Shown here piece after piece: positions 59,433-64,000 of a stretch of 64,000 nt of DNA. The stretch comes from Arthrobacter sp. V1I7. GTDB lineage: Bacteria; Actinomycetota; Actinomycetes; Actinomycetales; Micrococcaceae. Position 1 is the first letter of the stretch, and each line of letters opens with the position of its first letter. The stretch lies in NCBI RefSeq assembly GCF_030817015.1, contig NZ_JAUSYS010000001.1, positions 124,001 to 188,000 on the forward strand, written 5' to 3'. The translations under genes were made by a program, and so were the position numbers. The notes beneath the pieces are model-generated. The model saw nothing but the letters and a program-made list of their open reading frames with translations, was not told the DNA's origin and made no database searches.

Positions 59433-59825
59433 ATGGCTGCAGAGGAGGCCCGGCGGGTCCGTTCGAGCTCGGAGCTGTCGGTGGGGGACGAGATTGAGGC
59501 GTGGCACAACGGCAAGCTGTTCCACCGGGGACGTGTCAACCAGACGGTTGCGTCCATGGATTTGTTCTGGATCGTGGACTCGAGCACCGGTGCCCGAAGG
59601 CTGATCGACGTCGAGGCGCTGGTCATCCTCCGCGCGTCGGCCCCGGCGGAGCCCTCTCCGCACGGCCCCGCGATGACCGGAACGGTGATGACTTCCGCGG
59701 TGACGGGATCCGCAACGGCCGAAACTGCAGTAACGGGATCCGGTTCGGCGAAGGCGGGCGCGGGGGCCAGGACGCCCCCTGCATCGCACCTTCCGCTGTT
59801 CCAGGCCCCCAGCCTCGCGCTTTAG
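59433..59825 (+). CDS. Small hypothetical protein
   Basis: 130 residues from ATG 59433, which follows GAGGAG; the frame is open to 59328 but those residues have no ribosome site. An N-terminal ~60-residue beta-rich part (LSVGDEIEAWHNGKLFHRGRVNQTVASMDLFWIVD) looks like a small SH3-type barrel, followed by a Thr/Ala/Gly-rich tail. No function is assigned. Confidence 0.55.
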   Translation: MAAEEARRVRSSSELSVGDEIEAWHNGKLFHRGRVNQTVASMDLFWIVDSSTGARRLIDVEALVILRASAPAEPSPHGPAMTGTVMTSAVTGSATAETAVTGSGSAKAGAGARTPPASHLPLFQAPSLAL

Positions 59826-60293
59826 CCGGGGCCGAACTGGAACCGGTCGCGGATCTTCAGCGGCACCGGGAAGCACCCCTTCGCCGTGCCCGTCGACCGG
59901 GCCCGGCAGGAGGGTTAACGGGGCGCGCGGGAGTGGGTATCAGGGGAGCCGCCCCCCGGAATCGGGCTTAGGCCCGCCCGGATGGTAGAGTGGTGGAACT
60001 TGATGTGCAGTGACGCCCACTTTAGATTCGGTTGATCATCTTGATTGACTGGTTCCGGTTCATCAACCGGTTCCCCTGCTGGATTCCTCCGGAATCTGCC
60101 TGCAGGAAGTGGGTTTTTTCATGTGAGAGGCACATCCTGCGTCGATGAACGCGTTCTATTTGGTCCCGACCGCCACTGCCGCAAGGCTGGTAGCGGCCCG
60201 GTTGATCACCTGACTTTTCTTCGGCGAACCCCTGAGCCAACCGGCATCGGGGCCGATATCCGCACGGATACCGCCTGAAAGACCTTTGACTAC
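59826..60293 (+). other. Long leader region of the DEAD-box helicase gene
   Basis: 468 bp without a convincing gene. A -10-like TAGAGT lies at 59986-59991. Downstream of it, 60016-60119 can fold into a multi-hairpin RNA ending in six U (listed separately), then ~170 nt lead to the helicase ATG. Confidence 0.5.
60016..60119 (+). ncRNA. Structured RNA leader / attenuator-like element before the DEAD-box helicase
   Basis: Closing stem CCCACTT (60016-60022) with AAGTGGG (60107-60113), immediately followed by six T. Inside it are CCGGTT-CATC-AACCGG (60055-60070) and GATTCC-TCC-GGAATC (60082-60096). A closed multibranch RNA ending in a U-tract suits a regulated terminator; leaders of cold-responsive helicase genes are often of this sort. 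No known Rfam family is claimed. Confidence 0.5.
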
Positions 60294-62204
60294 ATGACTA
60301 CTTTTGCTGCCCTCGGCACGCCCAAGGCCCTCGCCGACACCCTCACCGCCCAGGGGATCGTGGAGCCGTTCCCCATCCAGGTCAAGACCCTCCCCGACAC
60401 CCTGGCAGGACGTGACGTCCTGGGCCGCGGCCGCACCGGCTCCGGCAAGACCATTGCCTTCGCCATCCCGCTTGTGGCGCGACTCGCCGAGCGGGAAGCC
60501 AAGCACTTCCGCAAGCCGGGACGCCCCATGGGCCTGGTCCTTGCCCCCACCCGTGAGCTGGCGACGCAGATCAACGCCACCATCGAGCCGATGGCCAAGG
60601 CCATGGGGCTGACCACCACCGTGATCTACGGCGGCATCTCCCAAGCCCGCCAGGAAAAGGCCCTGCGTGCCGGCGTTGACATCGTCATCGCCTGCCCGGG
60701 CCGCCTGGAGGACCTGATCCGCCAGCGCATCCTGACCCTCGAAGGCGTCGAGATCACCGTCCTCGACGAGGCCGACCACATGGCCGACCTCGGCTTCCTC
60801 CCGGTCGTCAAGAAGCTGATGGACATGACCCCCAGCCAGGGCCAGCGCCTGCTGTTCTCCGCCACCCTGGACAACGGAGTGGACAAGATCGTCCAGCGCT
60901 ACCTGTCCAACCCGCTGACCCACGCCGTGGATGAATCACAGGCCGCGGTGACCACGATGGAACACCACGTGCTGGTGGTCAACGACCAGACCGTCAAGAA
61001 GCAGCTGATCGTCGAGCTCGCCTCGGGTGCCGGCCGCCGGGTGCTCTTCCTGCGCACCAAGCACCACGCCCGCAAGCTGGCCAAGACGCTGACCGACGCC
61101 GGTATCCCGGCCGTCGACCTGCACGGCAACCTCTCGCAGAACGCCCGTGACCGCAACCTGGCCGAGTTCTCCTCCGGTGACGTCCGCGTCCTGGTGGCCA
61201 CCGACGTCGCCGCCCGCGGCGTCCACGTCGACGACGTCGAGCTGGTCATCCATGTGGATCCGCCCACAGAGCACAAGGCATACCTGCACCGCTCAGGCCG
61301 TACGGCCCGTGCCGGTTCCGACGGCACCGTGGTCACATTGACCCTGCCCGAGCAGCAGTCCGACGTCAAGAAGCTGATGAAGGCCGCCGGCGTCGAGGTC
61401 AACTTCGAGCGCGTTACCGCCAACTCGCCGCTGGTTGCGGAACTGGTCGGCGAAATGGCCGACAAGATCGACCCGCGCACCCGCGCCGCGCTCCTGGCCA
61501 CCAAGTCCGGGCAGCAGGGCGGCGGCAGCTCCACCGGTGCCAACGCCGAGCGCAAGCGCGCCCGCCGCACCACCCAGGCTGCGCCCACCGCGGGTGGCCG
61601 TGGCGGTCGTGGCGGACGCGGACGCGTCGGGGCCGAGGCTCCCCGCACTGATCTGCCTCGCGCCGAGCGCCGTGCCGTGGCCTATGAAGGCCAGGCCGCG
61701 GCCCGCAACGCGGCAGAACGCGTCGCGGAGAAGAACGAGGACCGGATGGACGCCGAGCGCGCAGCACGCCGCAACGCCCGCGGACGTTCCACGGCCTACG
61801 CGCACCACAACGACGTTCCGGCTGCTGGCGGCCGCGCATCCGCCGGCCGCGGCTCGGACGGGCGCGCCGCTGAAGGACGCGGGGACGCCCGGGGCGGCTC
61901 TGCTCCCCGCAGCGGCACACCCCGCTCCGGGGGCGCACCCCGCACGGGTGCCTCGACCGGCGGCCAGCGCGGCGGACGTCCGGCAACGGGCCAGCGTGCA
62001 GCTGCCGGTGCCAAGCCCGCTGGAAGCAATAGCGGAGGAAGCAAAACTGGAGCAAGCACCGCTGTCTGGTCCTCCAACACCGGCGGCACCTCGGGCGGGT
62101 CTTACGCAGGCGGCGGCAACGGCCGCTCCGGCGAGAGCCGTCCGGCGCGCAGCGGCCCCCGCCGTGCGTCCGCTCCGGCGTCGAACGAACGCCGCAGCCG
62201 CTAA
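60294..62204 (+). CDS. DEAD-box RNA helicase with RGG-rich tail
   Basis: 636 residues. Q-motif region GIVEPFPIQVKTLP, Walker A GRTGSGKT, PTREL, LDEADHMADLGF (DEAD box), FSAT, VATDVAARGVHVDDVELVIHVD, and HRSGRTARAG: a full RhlE/CsdA-type core (~1-375). The last ~220 residues are Arg/Gly/Ser/Ala-rich with many RGG and RGR units, expected to bind RNA. Roles of such helicases include ribosome assembly and RNA turnover in the cold. The long structured leader (60016-60119) suggests post-transcriptional control. Confidence 0.92.
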   Translation: MTTFAALGTPKALADTLTAQGIVEPFPIQVKTLPDTLAGRDVLGRGRTGSGKTIAFAIPLVARLAEREAKHFRKPGRPMGLVLAPTRELATQINATIEPMAKAMGLTTTVIYGGISQARQEKALRAGVDIVIACPGRLEDLIRQRILTLEGVEITVLDEADHMADLGFLPVVKKLMDMTPSQGQRLLFSATLDNGVDKIVQRYLSNPLTHAVDESQAAVTTMEHHVLVVNDQTVKKQLIVELASGAGRRVLFLRTKHHARKLAKTLTDAGIPAVDLHGNLSQNARDRNLAEFSSGDVRVLVATDVAARGVHVDDVELVIHVDPPTEHKAYLHRSGRTARAGSDGTVVTLTLPEQQSDVKKLMKAAGVEVNFERVTANSPLVAELVGEMADKIDPRTRAALLATKSGQQGGGSSTGANAERKRARRTTQAAPTAGGRGGRGGRGRVGAEAPRTDLPRAERRAVAYEGQAAARNAAERVAEKNEDRMDAERAARRNARGRSTAYAHHNDVPAAGGRASAGRGSDGRAAEGRGDARGGSAPRSGTPRSGGAPRTGASTGGQRGGRPATGQRAAAGAKPAGSNSGGSKTGASTAVWSSNTGGTSGGSYAGGGNGRSGESRPARSGPRRASAPASNERRSR

Positions 62205-62229
62205 AAGCACGCCTGTCCGCTACGCAAAG

Positions 62230-62322
62230 TAGCTGGCGATACGCCAAATGCCGGTCGCTACGGGAATTCCCGCGGCGACCGGCACTATGCGCAGCGCAAA
62301 TCACGAAGCGTAGCGCCAGCTA
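62230..62322. terminator. Nested palindrome, bidirectional terminator
   Basis: Outer arms TAGCTGGCG (62230-62238) and CGCCAGCTA (62314-62322); middle arms TGCCGGTCGC (62249-62258) and GCGACCGGCA (62275-62284); centre GGGAATTCCC (62262-62271). It lies between the convergent helicase and MBL genes and overlaps the MBL stop codon, so it may terminate both transcripts. Confidence 0.65.
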
Positions 62323-62970
62323 CCAGCCGCGGGCGCGCCACTCTTCCAGGTGCGGGCGTTCGGCGCCCAGGGTCGTCGGCTTGCCGTGACCCGGATGCAC
62401 CACCGTGTCATCCGGATAGACCTCGAACAGCCGCTGGCTCACATCGGTGATGAGCCGGGTGAACCGTTCCGGATCCTTCTCGGTGTTGCCGACGCCTCCC
62501 GGGAACAGCGAGTCGCCGGAAAAGACGTGGGCGGGGCCCGCCGGGTCCCGGTACACAAGCGCGATCGAACCCGGTGTGTGGCCGCGCAGGTGCACTGCCG
62601 TCACGTCGAAGCCGTCGAAGTTTCCGACGTCCCCGTGATCCAGCAGCACATCCACCGGCACCGGCAGCTCCGGGGCATCGTCTGTCCCGGCCGCCGTTTT
62701 CGCACCCGTGGCTTCCACCAGGCCCGGCAGCGCCCGGACGTGGTCCCAGTGCTGGTGGGTGGTCGCGATCAGCGCCAGCTTCGGGGCCGCGGAAGTATCC
62801 GCTGCGGCATCGGCAAGCAGTCCCTGGATGGCGCCCAGATCATCGGCCGCGTCGATCAGCAGCTGCGCGCCGGATGCCTTGCTGGTGAGCAGATACACGT
62901 TGTTGTCCATCTCGCCGACCGAAATCCGGCGGATGGTGATGTTCCGTAAAGAGTGAATGAGCGAGTCCAT
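62320..62970 (-). CDS. MBL-fold metallo-hydrolase (glyoxalase II-like)
   Basis: 216 residues. The metal motif is THQHWDH (an unusual Q for the common T-H-x-H-x-D-H, still a full set of ligands), with FSGDSLFPGGVGN (Asp) and VHPGHGKPT (His). The N-terminal strand is RRISVGEMDNNVYLLTS. Members hydrolyse thioesters or other esters. Substrate unknown. Start taken at ATG 62970; a later ATG (MDNNVY) is possible. Confidence 0.85.
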   Translation of the reverse strand: MDSLIHSLRNITIRRISVGEMDNNVYLLTSKASGAQLLIDAADDLGAIQGLLADAAADTSAAPKLALIATTHQHWDHVRALPGLVEATGAKTAAGTDDAPELPVPVDVLLDHGDVGNFDGFDVTAVHLRGHTPGSIALVYRDPAGPAHVFSGDSLFPGGVGNTEKDPERFTRLITDVSQRLFEVYPDDTVVHPGHGKPTTLGAERPHLEEWRARGW

Positions 62971-62991
62971 GGGCTTCAGTCTACGGAGCCG

Positions 62992-64000
62992 CTATTCGCG
63001 GCCTTGGGACACCCAGTTGGGGTCCGCGGAGCGGGAGCCGACGACGGCGTCCGCGGCGGCGTCGAGCTTCTCGAGCTGCGCTGCGGTGAAGTCGAGCGCC
63101 AGGGCGCCCAGGTTTTCGTCGATACGGTCCGCCTTGCGCGTGCCGGGGATCGGGACCACGGGCAGTCCCAGCTTCCGGCCCTGCGCGAGCAGCCAGGCCA
63201 GCGCCACCTGGGCGGGGGTTGCAGCCTGCCCGGCAACGGTGAGTTCCGCAGCGACGGCCCGCACGGCGGCCACCACGCCCTGGTTGGCGCCGGCGGCCTC
63301 GTCGGCGAAGCGCGGGATGTTGCGGCGGAAGTCGTTGCTGCCCAGCGTCGAGGTTTCCACGGTGCCGGTGAGGAATCCCCGGCCCAGCGGCGCGTAGGGC
63401 ACGAAGCCGACCCCGAGCGCGGCCGCGGCCGGAACCACGTTGCTTTCCACGTCGCGGCTCCAGATGGACCATTCACTCTGGACGGCGGCGATCGGGTGGA
63501 TGCTACTGGCTTCACCCAGCTCCTCGGCCGTCACCTCGGACAGGCCAAGATGCCGGACCTTGCCGGCCTGCACCAGCCCCGCCATGGCCTCCACGGTTTC
63601 CACAATCGGAACGCGGAGGTCGCGGCGGTGCAGGTAGTACAGGTCAATCGTCTCCGTGCCCAGCCGTTGCAGGCTGCGGTCCACGGCCTGGCGCACATAG
63701 GCGGCGTCGCCCCGGATGTCCGAGTAGCCGGTTGCCGGCGTCCCGACCAGGCCAAACTTGGTCGCGAGCTGAACCTCGCCCCGGAGCTCCTTGAGCAGCC
63801 GGGCGATCAGTTCCTCATTGCTGCCACCGCCGTAGACATCCGCCGTGTCGATGAAGCTGACCCCTGCATCCACCGCATGGTGCAGCGTCCGCAGGGCCTC
63901 GGCGGGATCCACTTCGCCGTACACCGGTGTCAGGGCCATGCCGCCGAATCCGAGGGGGCTGACCTGCAAGCCGTCGCCGAGCTGGACTGATGCTGCCGCA
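62992..64000 (-). CDS. Aldo/keto reductase, 5' end outside the window
   Basis: The frame is open to the window edge, so the start is missing; ~336 residues are visible, beginning ..SVQLGDGLQVSPLGFGGMAL. AKR fold: FIDTADVYGGGSNEEL (Asp-Tyr of the catalytic set), LATKFG (Lys), DLYYLHRRD (His expected here), and IPGTRKADRIDENLGALALDF near the C-terminus for NADPH binding. Resembles YajO/YghZ- or pyridoxal-reductase-type AKRs. Substrate unknown. Confidence 0.87.
   Translation of the reverse strand, partial: AAASVQLGDGLQVSPLGFGGMALTPVYGEVDPAEALRTLHHAVDAGVSFIDTADVYGGGSNEELIARLLKELRGEVQLATKFGLVGTPATGYSDIRGDAAYVRQAVDRSLQRLGTETIDLYYLHRRDLRVPIVETVEAMAGLVQAGKVRHLGLSEVTAEELGEASSIHPIAAVQSEWSIWSRDVESNVVPAAAALGVGFVPYAPLGRGFLTGTVETSTLGSNDFRRNIPRFADEAAGANQGVVAAVRAVAAELTVAGQAATPAQVALAWLLAQGRKLGLPVVPIPGTRKADRIDENLGALALDFTAAQLEKLDAAADAVVGSRSADPNWVSQGRE

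Overview
The window comes from a high-GC actinobacterium, most likely Arthrobacter/Pseudarthrobacter or a near relative (Micrococcaceae). The evidence is the codon use, GTG/TTG starts, HspR- and TrmB-type genes, and a dimethylglycine oxidase that closely resembles the Arthrobacter globiformis enzyme. The taxon is inferred from protein resemblance recalled from memory; no search was run.

Layout. 1-6.6 kb: end of a dnaJ-hspR heat-shock operon, a small membrane protein, a SNF2 helicase with one frameshift, a DMP19-like gene with one frameshift and a DUF4287/DUF5655 gene. 7-50 kb: one large choline / glycine betaine / C1 catabolic island. 50.2-51.7 kb: an IS701-family insertion sequence. 51.7-64 kb: ordinary chromosome (lipoprotein, ECF sigma and anti-sigma pair, DUF1206 protein, trmB, two MFS transporters, a frameshifted methyltransferase, a DEAD-box helicase, an MBL hydrolase and an aldo/keto reductase cut by the window edge).

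How the island works. Choline or betaine enters through the BCCT carrier (15.3 kb) and perhaps the APC permease (48.4 kb). BetA and BetB oxidise choline to glycine betaine. GbcA/GbcB remove one methyl as formaldehyde, giving dimethylglycine. Dimethylglycine oxidase and the heterotetrameric sarcosine oxidase SoxBDAG strip the next two methyls as methylene-THF and H2O2. GlyA turns glycine plus methylene-THF into serine, and SdaA turns serine into pyruvate. The C1 units are burned by FolD, a cyclodeaminase-family protein, PurU and a molybdopterin formate dehydrogenase. Free formaldehyde goes through a glutathione-independent formaldehyde dehydrogenase. MoeA, FdhD and MoaE serve the formate dehydrogenase, FolE and PabB serve folate supply, and KatG can remove peroxide.

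Regulation. There appear to be three layers: a LysR gene divergent from gbcAB, a TetR/BetI-like gene before betAB, and two paralogous GntR/FCD regulators. An AT-rich motif close to AACTGATATATCAA lies at four promoters: fdhA-moeA-fdhD-moaE, metF-fdhF-folE / gntR1, purU-dmg-fchA-folD-pabB / gntR2, and glyA-soxBDAG-sdaA. This is a readable shared operator for the C1 module.

Decay and assembly quality. Several genes carry single-base frameshifts, often in short homopolymers (SNF2 helicase, DMP19-like, formate dehydrogenase, metF, methyltransferase, IS701 transposase). Some may be sequencing errors. Others are true wrecks: a formaldehyde dehydrogenase remnant behind gbcB, a catalase N-terminal stub, padR plus partner, pdxS with an internal deletion, and a DUF4913 gene with a nonsense codon. 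The most interesting points are the shared operator, a FolD lacking the expected cyclohydrolase lysine next to a cyclodeaminase-family gene, the leader mini-ORF and hairpin before fdhA, and the structured leader before the DEAD-box helicase.
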